From: Castanea sativa
Taxonomy: Eukaryota; Streptophyta; Magnoliopsida; Fagales; Fagaceae
Assembly: GCF_040712315.1 (NCBI RefSeq)
Contig: NC_134017.1
Span: 15,902,001-15,966,000, forward strand
DNA: 64,000 bases
Reading direction: 5' to 3'
The notes under the pieces were generated by a model. It was not told the DNA's origin. It worked only from the letters and a program-made list of their open reading frames with translations, and did no database searches. Position 1 is the stretch's first letter; each line of letters starts with the position of its first letter. The translations under genes were made by a program, and so were the position numbers. Positions 45,832-58,089 of this stretch are shown here, one piece after another.

Positions 45832-45871
<40 letters not shown>

Positions 45872-46659
45872 AATAAACACCTCACTACTTGAAATAATAA
45901 GATAAACATGTCATTGACGTAAATTTGTTAACATGTAAAATGTAGGAATCTGTCTTTTGTAGTAATTTGGTTGGACAAGACTATGTTGTTGGACAAATTG
46001 TTGAGACAAATTAGGTATGTATATTCCTTGTGATTTTTGCAACAACTTGAACCTATATTTTTCCTAAGTTTTTTTTTTCATACATATATTTATATTTGGT
46101 GGCATCTTTGCAAGTTTCAGTAGCTCCCGATGACAATTTATAATCCTTGAAGAGCACCATATTAGAGACTTTTTGAATTATATTTTGGCAAAGCATGTCT
46201 TACTTCGCAAGCTAGTCAATATTTTTGGACAATTTTTTGCACAGCTAATGGACAATATATGGCACATACAAATGACAGCTAGTGGAAAACAACATATTGG
46301 ACAATTTGTTGGAAATAATATCTAACAATTTTTGTAACTAATGAAGCTACTCAAACATGTTAGGTTCTATATTTGCATGTTTGAGTAGATTCTACATAGG
46401 CACTAATGCTATATGTAAAATGACAAATATTTTTAAATGCAATGAAAATGTGCATTTCTATATGTTAGGATCTATATGTGCATATTTGCATATTATGTAA
46501 TGAAAAAGTTTTGTATATGCCTTTTTTGTTTCATTGCTAGGTGGTGTTCATTTTTGGATTTTATGTTTCAAGATGGCTTTATTTCATGTTGTAGAATCTA
46601 TAAACTAAAACAAAGTGATATATTACAGAAGCTTTATGACTTTTCATATTGCACGTTAT
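45611..46659. other. MULE interior, no gene seen; (TA)n tract
   Basis: Contains a poly-C run at about 45748-45758 and (TA)n at 45836-45869. Scattered 'ttggacaa(a/t)ttgt' words recur at about 45990-46310 as a loose direct repeat. Confidence 0.4.
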
Positions 46660-46682
46660 GTTTGCAACTTCTTCAAAACAAG

Positions 46683-47082
46683 CGAATATTTTATTGAACT
46701 AAGTACACTCACCAAAACAAGCTATCCAAAGCTAAGTACACTTACCAGAAAGTACTCATAGGCTATCCAAAGCCAAGTACACTTACCAAAACAAGCTAAA
46801 CAATGTTAACAAGAATACAAGCAATTACAAGCCAAGACAGTTTCCAAAACAAACTACTAAAAGGAAACCAAAAGGCTATTCAACAACATTTTAGCCAATC
46901 TCTAGTGCAAACTTGAGGCAATATCTCCCACTTTTAGCATAATTCACGGTTGGTAGAGATGAAAAATTAAGGCAAATATCTCCCGCTTTTTAGCAATGAT
47001 ATCTGCATTATGGCTTAAGTTGTGCTCGTCTCTAAGAATATCAGCTAACGCACATTCCATATACAAAGTCCAATGGAATGTA

Positions 47083-47139
<57 letters not shown>

Positions 47140-47490
47140 TGGTTAAAATATGATAACATTAAACTAAAAAGCTACATCCAATTCAGTACAAAGTCGGTTA
47201 AAAAATACACCATAACAATCATCCTCCAAAGCCTTAGCTAAGTCCACAGGTGGACTTGTAAACAAAGTGAAATCTAGTTCTTGGTTAGCACCTATTCTAG
47301 CCATCAGATTAGCGCCTATTCTAATAAACTCCAATGTTTGGTTGTAGATCTCCATAGGCTGATTTGGATTTGGATTTTTCCTATTGAAGACGTATGAATT
47401 TCTGCTCTTCCATATACTCCACACAGCAAAGTTGAAATAACTTTTGTCTTCTCCTTCATTTTCAGTTCTTGGTTTTCTTTTCATTTTCCT
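46683..47490 (-). pseudogene. LINE fragment inside the MULE (RNase H region)
   Basis: The frame 47484-47164 has 'YFNFAVWSIWKSRNSYVFNR', close to 'FPFAVWGIWRQRNNYVFKCR' in the LINE RNase H at 2748-3341. Its left end (about 46690, 'tattgaactaagtac') resembles the LINE 3' ends at 2600 and 15985. A repeated 'caaagc(t/c)aagtacacttacca' word and (TA)n (47081-47132) interrupt the 3' part. Confidence 0.65.
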
Positions 47491-48398
47491 GCTTACCCTT
47501 GCTTACATCCGTCATCCCATTCCCTATATGTTGAAATAATCATGATAAAAAAATAAATAAATAAACATCTTATAGATGCAAACATTACATGATATGACAT
47601 ATATGATAAAAAAGAATAAATATAAGGTCAATGGTGAATACAGTTTTCAAACATAACTTATTGAGGGATAAAAGCAATATGAGAGCTTCTAAACCATAGT
47701 ATAGAAGCTTGTATTAGCTAGTCCCTTTCTACAAATATACAGTACTCAAACCACATGTACATGTCAAATAGCCCATGATATTTTTTTTTGGATAATGGGA
47801 ATTATATATAAATGAACCAGTAGCACTCAAATTTGTAACATTACAAAGTCCATTACAAAGTTTGGTGCAAAATTTCACAAAGGAAAATCTAGCAATGCCA
47901 TTTTATACATTATGGTTCTTGATTAGTGTTTTTCTCTAGTTTGATTTGGACTTTAATCTATTCAAAGAAACTTATTTTAACATTTACGAAGCAAAAAAAA
48001 AAAGTTTGATCTTTATACCACCTTTAAGCCTTTATAGACATCTAGCATCAACAATTTTCAAAATCTCAATCACGATAATAGATTAGACAAAATAACATGA
48101 CTTAGCACATTTAAGCCTTTGACAATTGTGATCACAGTACATTAAACAATGTTTTTCTTAATAGCTTGTATCTCCCAGCTTGGTATTTGTTTTCCATAAC
48201 AAAGGCTACAAACCTAAAAGCTACTATTAAGAACAAGTGCAGTGACTGTGTATTTCAAAATACAAAGTACAAGACTTCACAAATTGCCGAATAAAGGATT
48301 AGGAATTTCAACTAAGCCATCCAAACATAACAGCCTATTGCATTTTGGTTCCCCATTCAATCATTGCATAGAAAGTGCTTAATGCATTTACATATAAG

Positions 48399-48447
<49 letters not shown>

Positions 48448-49760
48448 CAAACTACTAATTAACACATCACAATTTTAATGCCTACCCACAAACTATGAAA
48501 ATCCACATATTACTTAAGCATGAGTTTGAACTTTGAAACCATTCCCCTAAGTCTGCTTTGAATTATGCAGTTGCAGGGAGTATTGGCTAATTGTTTCTAC
48601 TTTAACACAAGTCTGTAATGGCCTTTCAATTTTCCTGTCAATTTTTTATTTTTATTCTCATTATGTTCTTTGTAATCCTTCCTAAAACCCCACCCAGCAT
48701 CAAGGAACTCCCTTGTACAACAGTTGGCTGACAACCCAAACTCCACCATCAAATCCTCCTCCAAGAATCCTGCCACCCTCCTTCATAACTTTTAGTATCC
48801 CTACCGAATTACCACCAATAATCAAAGTTTAGTTACACGCATACACAATGCATAATTATGAACAAAACAAATGTGAAGTATGAACTTGAAATAAAGAAGG
48901 TTTTACAAGAGGGGCCAAAAAACCTTAGACTGGCCCATAAAGGATAAACAAGAGTAGTAAAGAAATCTAAAAACACACACATACACGCCCACAATGCCAA
49001 TAGATAAAAATGGGCACCTTCAATATCATTGACATTAAGTTAATCATTGTCTTCGTCTCTTCTGTATCTGGTGCAAAAGCCAAATACTCTCCCTTTGCCA
49101 ACAATAATTCTAAAACTTGTTGGAAATTAGGGGATTTTCCTTTACCCACTTCCACAAGCATTCCTTCCTGGATATACTTGTTCCAGTTCCATAGAAACAT
49201 AACAGAATTACTTCCAAACAAAAAAGCCATTTTGTTTCGTCCTTTACTTTCCTTTCATCAAAATAAATATAAAAATTCAGCAACTAAGAACAAAAGTTAT
49301 AATTTAAAAATTCAGCATTTCATCTTGAAAGACCATGGTACAATGGCCCAACATCTGCATTGATCAAGATACGATCCCCTTTACACCTAATTTAGAAAGG
49401 AAAACAACTACCCCTAAATTTCTTTACTTTCTTGAGCAACCAATATGAAAGATAAAGAAACAGTAACAATCAAGATGAAAAGGATTGATGGAAACTCATG
49501 GCTGTGTCAAGTGAATCTGCGTATCGACTTGCGTCCTAATTGCTATTAACAACAACATCACAACTGTAGGAAGCAATATCTGCCAGAAAATTTCAACAAA
49601 CAAATTCAAAAAATTTGTGTTTAATTGATCAAAATTTGGGTGGGACCGGTAGAGGTAGCATTGGTTGGGCCTGAAAACGATCGAATAAAGGGAGAAAAGG
49701 TCTGGAACAAAAGAGAGGGATGGGGAACCGATTTGTGTTGAAGGAGAGAGAGAGAGAGAA
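47491..49760. other. MULE interior, no gene seen
   Basis: AT-rich, with (TA)n at 48403-48444 and a (GA)n run at about 49747-49760 next to the right TIR. Overlapping open frames near 48967-49363 have no recognisable domain. Confidence 0.45.
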
Positions 49761-49969
49761 AGGACTGAGCATTTAGGTGATGGTGGTGAGAAATAATTAA
49801 TTATTTTTTTAATAAAAAAGAAAAAGAAAAAGCGGCTAACATTTGAGTTGACGGGAGTTATCTCTTGAATTTGAGTTTTAGTGGGGTTGGACAGGTCTCA
49901 CTCTCTAATATTGACACATCACAGTTTGGAGAGACTTCCTCCAATTCAGATTGCAGAGAAACTTTCTAC
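49761..49969 (-). repeat. MULE right terminal inverted repeat
   Basis: About 209 bases, inverted partner of 39612-39842, ending exactly at the 9-base TSD. Confidence 0.92.
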
Positions 49970-49978
49970 TTTCCTTAT

Positions 49979-50698
49979 ATGCTAAACAAAAATTGTAAAA
50001 AAAAAAAATACTGCCCCTTTATCTCTATACAAAAGTTTTCAAGTACCAATAAGAACCCCTTTATTTTCTTATTTGACAAAACCTCTTTGAATTATACAAT
50101 TAAATGAATGGGGCTCATAAAAAGTCATAAAGCTCTTCATGGCTTGAGCCAACCACACCATAGTGGCAAAGCACATTGAATGCTCATCTCCAACCCCAAA
50201 AACAAATAAGTAAAGGGCAATTAAGAAAAGAAAATCAGACAACAGCTATAAAAAGAGGAAATTCCCAAGAAACAAGAAAATGGACGGGAAACCAGTCAGG
50301 CTATTAAAACAATTTTATGTTTCCGAGTAGCAGTATTCAATGGATTATTAAAAGTGAAATAGAGTCCTTTTCACTATCTCTCCACTACCACGTGTATTGT
50401 CGCTTACACTGCAATCTCTGCTAAAACAGCTAAAAAAACACCAGTACTCTAAATTAAACACAGAACAGAGTCTATATAGATTATACAACAAATTGAATAT
50501 CTCTGTTTTTTTTTTGTGCTTTTATTTCCAGACACAGGAATAATAAAATAAAATACAAAGCGCCTGAGAATTGAGTTGCTACTTATAATAATAACATTAA
50601 AAGAAAAATAAGAATCAATAAGAAAAAATGAGTAATAGAAAGGTTATAGAACAAAGAGAACACAAAATAATGGAGTCCCTCAATTTAAAAAAAAAAAA
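49979..50698. other. CACTA interior, no gene seen
   Basis: AT-rich sequence between the MULE and the captured RanBP1 fragment. No domain recognised. Confidence 0.4.
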
Positions 50699-51100
50699 TT
50701 AGGAAATCGATTCCAAATCAAAAGAACACTCACTCTCAATGGAAGCAAATCTAATGTAGAAGAGCTCGTCCGTCAATTCACCATCGGTGAAATCGGTAGC
50801 ATGCCACACACACGATTTCTCGTTGTCGGCGTGTTCCTGCACCGTCATCATTGATAGCACTACAAAATTTTTTACACAAATCAGATTCCAAAACAACAAA
50901 AATAAAAGAAAATACAATACCATTAAGTAAGAAAGTAACATACAAAGATGGTTGGCGCAGATCTCAAGGGTTTTAGATTGTCTCATAACGAGGTGAACCA
51001 TGCCGGACTCTTTGTGCTTGAGAAACTTGACAGAACCAGCGCTTCTCTCTTTCCATTGGTTCCCATCTTTATCGAATCGGTAAATTTTAAAAAAAAAAAA
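50699..51100 (-). pseudogene. Captured RanBP1 gene fragment inside the CACTA element
   Basis: Two exon pieces on the minus strand encode most of a Ran-binding domain. The first (about 51090-50945) reads 'KIYRFDKDGNQWKERSAGSV', then 'KFLKHKESGMVHLVMRQSKT' and 'LEICANHL'. The second (about 50860-50700) reads 'MMTVQEHADNEKSCVWHATD' and then 'FTDGELTDELFYIRFASIES'. The gap of about 85 bases begins 'gtatgttac' and ends 'ttttgtag', an unspliced GT..AG intron. RanBP1 is a cytosolic cofactor of Ran GTPase in nuclear transport and is normally a host gene of over 200 aa. Only the domain is present, without the acidic N-terminus or C-terminal tail. Retention of the intron means genomic DNA was captured, not mRNA. 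Confidence 0.85.
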
Positions 51101-51464
51101 TTGGCAAATTGAGTAATTATAAAAATGACAAAACATTCATTGAGGGAATTTACCGGCGAGTTATTCATTCAGAGTGTCTGTGTAAATCATAGTGTGCCCA
51201 TTGTTCGACAAGTTCGCACAATTGGTTCGAGTCTAGTCTGAGCCACAGCTTGCCACTATTGGACCAATGTAGGAGGCTAACTGGACCAATGTCGACGGGG
51301 TCCTCACGTCGGCGACGGCGTCCTCGACAATGACGATATGTTGAGAGGGAGAAATGGCACAAAGAGAGAGGGTTTTGAGCAAAAAAAAAAAAAAAAAAAG
51401 AGAGAGAGGGTTTTGAACAAAAATTTGATCTGGTATATTTATAATACCAGAATGACACTTTTCG
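51101..51464 (-). other. CACTA interior next to the RanBP1 fragment
   Basis: Minus-strand frames here are interrupted by poly-T (poly-A at 51380-51399 on the plus strand). A piece reading '[10 protein letters not shown]' or, in another frame, '[14 protein letters not shown]' could be a second captured exon. I do not recognise it. Confidence 0.3.
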
Positions 51465-51936
51465 TCGCTATGGCATATTTTCCGTCGCAAAAGACCCACA
51501 CTTTTGTTATGCTTTTAGCGATGACAGATATTTCATCACTATAATATACTTTTAGTGACGAATTGTGATTTCGTCGCCAAAACTCTTTAATGAAAAACCT
51601 ATTTGTGTCATTATTTTTAGCAACAAATTTTTTCCATCGCTAATGCTCCCCTTTAGTGACGAAATGATTTTCGTCACTAATACTATTCATAGCAACGTGT
51701 ATTGTGATGAAATGGTTTATCGCTATAGATTAATTAAGTTCGCGCCAAATATTTCTCCGCCAGTGCCCAAATTTCTGATCACCAATAGCGATGAAAATTA
51801 CATTTTGTCGCTAAATGCTATAATTTTTTCCATTATTAGCGACGAAATCTATATTTCATCACTAAATCTATGTTTTTAGTGAAAAAAATAATTTCCTCAC
51901 TAATTTTCGTCAATAAAAATATATTTTGTTGTAGTG
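51465..51936. repeat. CACTA right subterminal array and terminus
   Basis: Repeated 'tagtgacgaaat'/'cgtcgctaa' words, as at the left end, running to the terminal 'ttttgttgtagtg' at 51924-51936. Confidence 0.88.
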
Positions 51937-53154
51937 CACCATGACAGTAACTATTGAGGCAAGTCATTCATTCTATCAAAATAATTTGAGAATGACATTA
52001 ATCGAAGGCAAAGGAATGATATCCCGCAGAATAAAGTCATGCTTCGTTGCTTACAATAATGCATAAATATTCAATATGATAAATGATAAAAAAAAAAAAA
52101 AATCTTATATGTATAATTGTACAATAATACTATATGCTCCCTTTATTCATTAAAAAAATAAGAATAAAAAACGATATTCCCAGTGCATAGATGACTTTGT
52201 AACTTGGTTGGAGGCGACAGTTAGACCTATTGAATCTACTGTTGCTCACAATTTAAAATCTATTTGACTATTTAGTTCATGAATGAAGATTGATACATTC
52301 ACATTTAATTTTTTTTAAAATATACTATAGTATATGGGTGTAAAATGTCAAATAAGTTTGGGAGGAGTGAATGGACTAGAATCAAAATTAAAGAAATTAT
52401 TTTGAAATATTTCTTACATTCTCTTATTTTGAAATTAAGTGGGAACAAATGGAATTGGTAGAAGAGAATATACTCACTCCTTTCTATTCAAATTTCCATT
52501 CCCCAAAAATTGGAACAAATTAGAGGAAATAGAATCATGTTTAAAGAAATTTTTACTAAAACTCTCATAATACTCTTATATATTCAAGCATTTATTTTAA
52601 AATAAATGTCTAATAATAATATTGTCATAAAATGATTTCATTCATTTTCCAATATCTTACTCCCCAAAAATTTACTTACATTCCATTCCTTTATTTTAAA
52701 ATATCCAAAAAATATTATCGTTTTTTTATAAGACAAACAATATTACTAAATTCCATTCAATTCATTTCATTTATATTTCTTTTTATTACTTAAATACATT
52801 CCATTCTATTTCTTTATTATTTACTTATTCTATTTTATTTCATTTCATTCCAATAAAGTGTCATTCTTTAAAACGGAATGTCTAAATTTTACAATTTTTC
52901 AACCCATTTTGTTTTCACAATCTCTCTCCTTTTATAATGGAACTAATTAGTATTTTATCTAATTAGGGGCTAAAGCATGAGTCAGAAAAAATGTACTGTT
53001 CAACAAGAATATACCAAGATTCAAAATTAAATTAATATAAGGAAAACTAGTCTATGATTTTAAAATTTTCTTCTAACTAAAATCCCAATTAATGTTGCCA
53101 AGTAAAAATAATAAAAAATAAAATCGAAACACTGATACCAAGAAGAGCATAATA
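51937..53154. repeat. Host segment copy 1, right part (right of the CACTA insertion)
   Basis: Matches 53468-54662: 'tgacagtaactattgaggca' against 'tgacagaaactattgaaggc', 'gaatgatatcccgcagaata' against 'gggatgatatcccacagaat', and the shared end 'aatcccaattaatgttgcca' then 'aagaagagcataata'. Non-coding and AT-rich. Confidence 0.88.
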
Positions 53155-53156
53155 AG

Positions 53157-54662
53157 GGGACACGGTTTTTTAGAATTGTACATCATCAAATAAACTAAAT
53201 AATTGTCTTTTTCTTTTCTTTTTTTAAAAGCTCATATACATAGACCGTATGAGTTTCTTTTCATTAACATCTATTGTTTATTTTTAGCTGCAACGTTTTA
53301 TTATATTTTGTTTAATTAACATAAAACTTTATTAATTCTATTTTTTTTCATAAAAAATAAGTTAATGGAAGTTCATCCAAATGAACAAATGTGACAATGT
53401 CTTGAAAATGCTGCTAAATAACTTTTTGCTAAATTATCCGTTTATGATTAATTTACCTTTTGAAATAGGTGACAGAAACTATTGAAGGCAAGTTATTCAT
53501 TCTATCAAAATCATTTGAGAATGACCTTAAACAAAAGGAATGGGATGATATCCCACAGAATAAAATCATGCTTACAATAATGCATAAATATTCAATATGA
53601 TAAAACAAAACTTATATGTATAGTTGTATACTAATACTATATGCTTCCTTTATTCATTAAAAAAAAAAAAAAAACGATATTCCCAGAGCATAGATGGCTT
53701 TGTAACTTGCTGTTGCTCAGGATGTAAAATCCATTTGATTATTTCAAGTTCATGAATGAAGATCCATACATTCACATAAAAAGAAGAAGAAAAAAGTATA
53801 CTAATTTTATATGAGTGTAGAATTTATGTAGAATGTCAAATAAATTGTTTGGGAGAAGGGAATGGAAATGTGTGGAATAAATGAATTCTTTTGGATTATT
53901 ATTTTCATTTAGTCCTTTGTTTAGAAGTTTAAGTGGGAAAAAATGAAATATATAGAAGTGAATACTTGATCCTTTATATTCTTTTAAAACTTCAAATTTT
54001 TATTTGGAATGAAATCATGTTTGATGAAATTTTCACTAAACCTCCCAAAATACCCTCATATATTCAGCTATTTATTTTAAAATAAAATTCTAATAGCCAT
54101 ATTATTATAAAATGATTTCATTCTTTTTTCTTTATGTTACTCCCAAACAATTCTACTCTTTTTTTATAAGTACTCCCAAACAAGTTTACTTACCTTCCTT
54201 TATTTTAAAATATCTTAACAATGTTACTTAATTTCATTGTATTCATTTCATTTCTATTCTTTTCTATTACTTAAAAAATTCCCTTTCATTCCATATTTTT
54301 CCATTTATTTATTATTTACTCATTTTATTCTATTCCATTCTTTTATAATCTCCTAAACGAAGTGTCATTCCTTAAAATACAACTTTCTAAATGGAATGTC
54401 TAAATTTTACAAATTTTCAACCCTTATTGTTTTACAGAATCTCTCTCCTTCTGGGATTGACTAATTAGTATTTTATCTTAGGGGCTAAAGCATAAATCAG
54501 TAAAAATTTACCATTCAACAGGAAATATAATAAGATTCAAAATTAAATTAATAAATGGAAAACCAATCTATGATTTCTAATATTCTTCTAACTAAAATCC
54601 CAATTAATGTTGCCAAGTAAAAAAAAAAAAACTCAAATACTGATTTCAAGAAGAGCATAATA
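53157..54662. repeat. Host segment copy 2, uninterrupted (empty site)
   Basis: A 1.5-kb tandem duplicate of 23544-24086 joined to 51937-53154, with no CACTA element. The junction 'ttatgattaatttacc' followed by 'ttttgaaataggtgacag' (about 53452-53475) is the pre-insertion sequence. Non-coding. Confidence 0.88.
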
Positions 54663-57600
54663 TGAGTTTTAACTATATTAGCATTCAAAGTTTGGATCTC
54701 AAACTTATATAGTCAAGAACAAAATTGCCAATAAGAAAATTAGTTCTAGAGAGAGATTGTGAACCTATTGCTTTATATATAGGTATATAGAAAGTAGTTA
54801 TAGTATATCTAATTAAGTTTACTTTCAAAAGTAAAAGAGTCGAGGGAATTTATAAATTAAAATTCTTGAATTTAGTGGGCTGCTGAGAGTCCTCTGTGCC
54901 TGTGTGGTTAAATTTTGAGTTGGCAAACAATGTATTTTTTGAAGTGTCGATCGGTAAACATTGCACTTTTTGAAGTGCCAATAGATGAGGAGTCGAGTGA
55001 AGCCTAGTCTGCCTAAACAAACTAATTAAGGCATCCACATGAAGCACTCGAGTCTTGAAAGGCAGCTCAAGCAGAGCTTAAGGCCCACCCAAGTGGACCC
55101 TAGGTAGAAAGTTTTTCTACAGAATTCGAATTTTGCAGAATACGATCTTTGTTATCTCAAATGCCTAGTAAAATATTTTTTGTTCAACCAAGGTTACTCT
55201 CAAAAGATGTCATTTGAAGGGCCACATCTCATTATGTATAAATAATATGCTATTGCTACCACATTCAAAATTTTAAAGAACTTTTCCACCATTGCTAAGA
55301 AATTCACAAGAATTCTTTTAGGTTACTACTTGTGGAATCCTTGATTTAGCTGTACCTTAGGAATAAATTTGTAATAACCCTTTAACAAAATTTATGATGG
55401 ATTGAAGAGCAAATGTTGTCTAAAATCAACGTTAATACGTGCCTCTATCCATTGTCCTTAATTTGATTGTCTCAGTGCTTCTTTCATGGTTTACTCCATT
55501 GTTCTCCACAGGCGGAGCATTGGAGCCATGGCTCATGGAGAGAGAGTGGGCAAAAAATTCAAGAGCCTTTGTGACTGTTTGTTTGTCGTGAATGTGCTGA
55601 CAAGTACCAAGAGCCAACAACTATGTTATTTCTGATCTTATTAGTATCAAATTTTAAAGGATTTTTTCCCCCAACAAACTTTAGAGGTTTGTTAAAAGTA
55701 AACTTTTTTTTTTTTTTTTTGCTTCGGTTTGGGAGGAGTTTACAAGTATGGACCTCATTTTTGTTTTTGTTTTTTTGTTTATAGTCTTTTATAAAAAATT
55801 TCATAAAAGGGAGGGGCATCATAGCCTTTTGGTGTAAATGTATCTCTCTCTCTCTCTCTCTCAAAATTACAAAACTCTTATTACAAGCTTATACCCTCAT
55901 TTTTGTAAGGTAAAAATATAATTATATGGAATAATGATAAAAAGACAAAAAGTCTCTAACAATCTAAACATTTCTTACAAAGGGTATGGGTCCACTTTGA
56001 CTCAACAAAGAGGATTTTTGCTCAATTGTTGGTGATTTGTGAGTACCAATGGTAACTAGATTGATTATTGAAACAAAAAACAAGTAACAACTAAATGAAT
56101 GGAAAATTGAACTACTAAGCAATTAACGAAATAAAGTAATCTAAGCCACGAATATATATGAAAATTAACGAAATAAAGTAATCTAAGCCACGAATATGAA
56201 AATTAACGACAATATTGCACATATGAAATATTATAAACTACAATACTAAATTAAAAGATATCTACGACTACTTACTTGAATTAACACCTTACCCTAGATC
56301 ATAAACTAAAAAAAAATTACAAGTGATATAACAAATGAAATCAGTATAAGATCTGTCTCTTCTTCATCAAAAAAAAAAAGATGTGTCTCTTCTTGTAATA
56401 TATATGAGCCTCTATTTATACCTAAGACCTCAACAATTATTGATTCAGTGGAATTTTCATCCTTACTTCTCTATCACACTTGTCGTTGAATTTATACTAG
56501 GCGCTATTTGTGAATTTGAATTTCAGTAATTGCAGCGATCTTCACATCTTAATTTTATATTTCAAACTCTGGCGTTGCAACTTCATCATCATGTTTTAAA
56601 TATGCTGTATTATACTATATTTCTTTTAAAATTAATTATGTTATTAACATATAAAAAAGATATTCAATATCTTTTTTTTTGTTGAGAGAGAATTTCAACT
56701 ATGGTGTCCGCTCCTGTTAATAGCGGATTATCATCAGACCTGACAAACCAAGATAACAATAAATTTTTGATATAGGCGGGGATTGAATTCCATATCTCTT
56801 ATTCAACCATCAGAAACTTTACTAATTGAGCTAACTAGAACTCACAGAAATTCAACATTCTAATATCCTATTGCACAGTAAATAAATCCAATTATAGAGT
56901 TACGGACCTACTTAATTAATTAATAACTTATCTCACAATTGTTTTTTTTTTATATAAATAGAATACAATTAAACTAGTAGACAATGGTATCAAGTATTAA
57001 CCATCATGTTATACTTAAAGCTTCATTCCACGGTCGCAAAAAGTAGTGACATGTGGGTTCCTTTTAATATGGCCTAAACTAGCTAGGCTTATGTATAGTA
57101 TAGCTTGAATATGATGAAAGAATACTTTCACAAATTGGTCCTATTAGATATGGTCTATATATACCAGGCTTATGCTATTAAATTCTACTTTGATGAATTG
57201 GGGTCTCAGCTGATTGTGATGGTCACATAATTTCAAACCACAACATTGTCCAAACAAAGACTAAAGAGCTGAGATGTCCTTTTACAAAAAAAGGCTACCG
57301 CTTTCAGTTGAAGGCTCACATGTTCACAATTTCACATTCATAAACTCTGTGATTCTTGAGTTCTTATGACAATTGGTCAAAATAAATTAAAATCCTCTTT
57401 TCACTTAAGAATTAAAAAAAGGGTACCTATATTCTAGTTAATTCAAATGATAAAATCTCTTATCGTTAAATAATAAAACTTGGTTTGAATTCTATTTACA
57501 CTAATCATTGATGTCTTGATAATTAATAAAGAATAATTATCATAAAGGAAAAATATATATTATACCCAATGGCTAATATAGCCTACTTAGCTTGTTTAAA

Positions 57601-58080
57601 CAAAAAGGAAGACAGAAATTGATATACTAAGAAGAATAGGTATTTGATGCACCGGCAGTGAGTTGACTCTGAAGTATATATTATCTGATATCTTTATTAT
57701 GTGAATGACAAGCAGGAATGATCCGAATAAAGAATTTTTTTATTTCTTTTTTTCCCACAAATTAAAGTTTGTCTTCAATCTAATGTACTATTTTTTATTA
57801 TACTTAAATAAATAATTATGACAAAGCGTCTAGTGTTTATTCCAATGCCAACTAAATAATGTAAAAAACCGAGTAAAGATTCTGGTTCTTAATGTGACGA
57901 GGGTTGTCTTGATACATTACACAACGTTTATACTCAGTTAGGATTAGTATATATATGTACAATTTAAAAGCATTTATACTATTATTATTAGTTAATTAAT
58001 AATGAGTATTTGAATTAGTTTTAGAGGCTGTGGGACTCATAAAGAATTTGTTCCAAGAAAGGGAAAACTTCCATGCATGT
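54663..58080. other. No gene seen
   Basis: AT-rich intergenic sequence. Holds a poly-T run (about 55706-55720), (TC)n at 55842-55861 and a 41-base tandem duplication ('attaacgaaataaagtaatc' at about 56122 and 56163). Open frames at 54850-55047 and 55432-55864 have no domain. Confidence 0.5.
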
Positions 58081-58089
58081 AATGTGTAC

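Larger units (their letters stand above)
39603..49978 (+). mobile_element. Mutator-like element (MULE), 10.36 kb, with FAR1-type transposase
   Basis: The element 39612-49969 is flanked by a perfect 9-base target duplication 'tttccttat' (39603-39611 and 49970-49978), the Mutator hallmark. Long TIRs (39612-39842 and 49761-49969) share 'caatctgaattggaggaagt', 'aaccccactaaaactcaaat', 'tcaagagataactcccgt' and 'aaatgctcagtcc' in inverted orientation. Inside lie a broken FAR1/FHY3-like transposase gene, coding minisatellites, (TA)n tracts and a LINE fragment. It inserted into the CACTA element. The perfect TSD suggests a fairly recent event, although its gene is decayed. Confidence 0.93.
24087..51936. 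mobile_element. CACTA (En/Spm-type) element carrying nested insertions, 27.85 kb
   Basis: The right end reads outward as 'cactacaacaaaatatattt' on the minus strand, a classic CACTA terminus. The left end at 24087 ('catttatgctaaatgtattt') aligns with it at most positions but has lost the canonical CACTA. Both ends are followed by arrays of subterminal 'ttagtgacgaaa'/'ttcgtcgctaaa' words. Flanking triplets are 'tac' and 'cac'. Removing the LTR retrotransposon and the Mutator element leaves about 6.3 kb with a transposase-related fragment, a 190-base array and a captured host exon. The duplicate host segment at 53157-54662 lacks the insertion and confirms the boundaries. Confidence 0.85.

Noticed and set aside
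46944..47241. Open frames on both strands around 47.1 kb
   Set aside because: They are produced by a (TA)n microsatellite.
51165..51499. Phe-rich frames on the minus strand as a membrane protein
   Set aside because: The Phe run is a poly-A/T tract. The rest is subterminal CACTA sequence.
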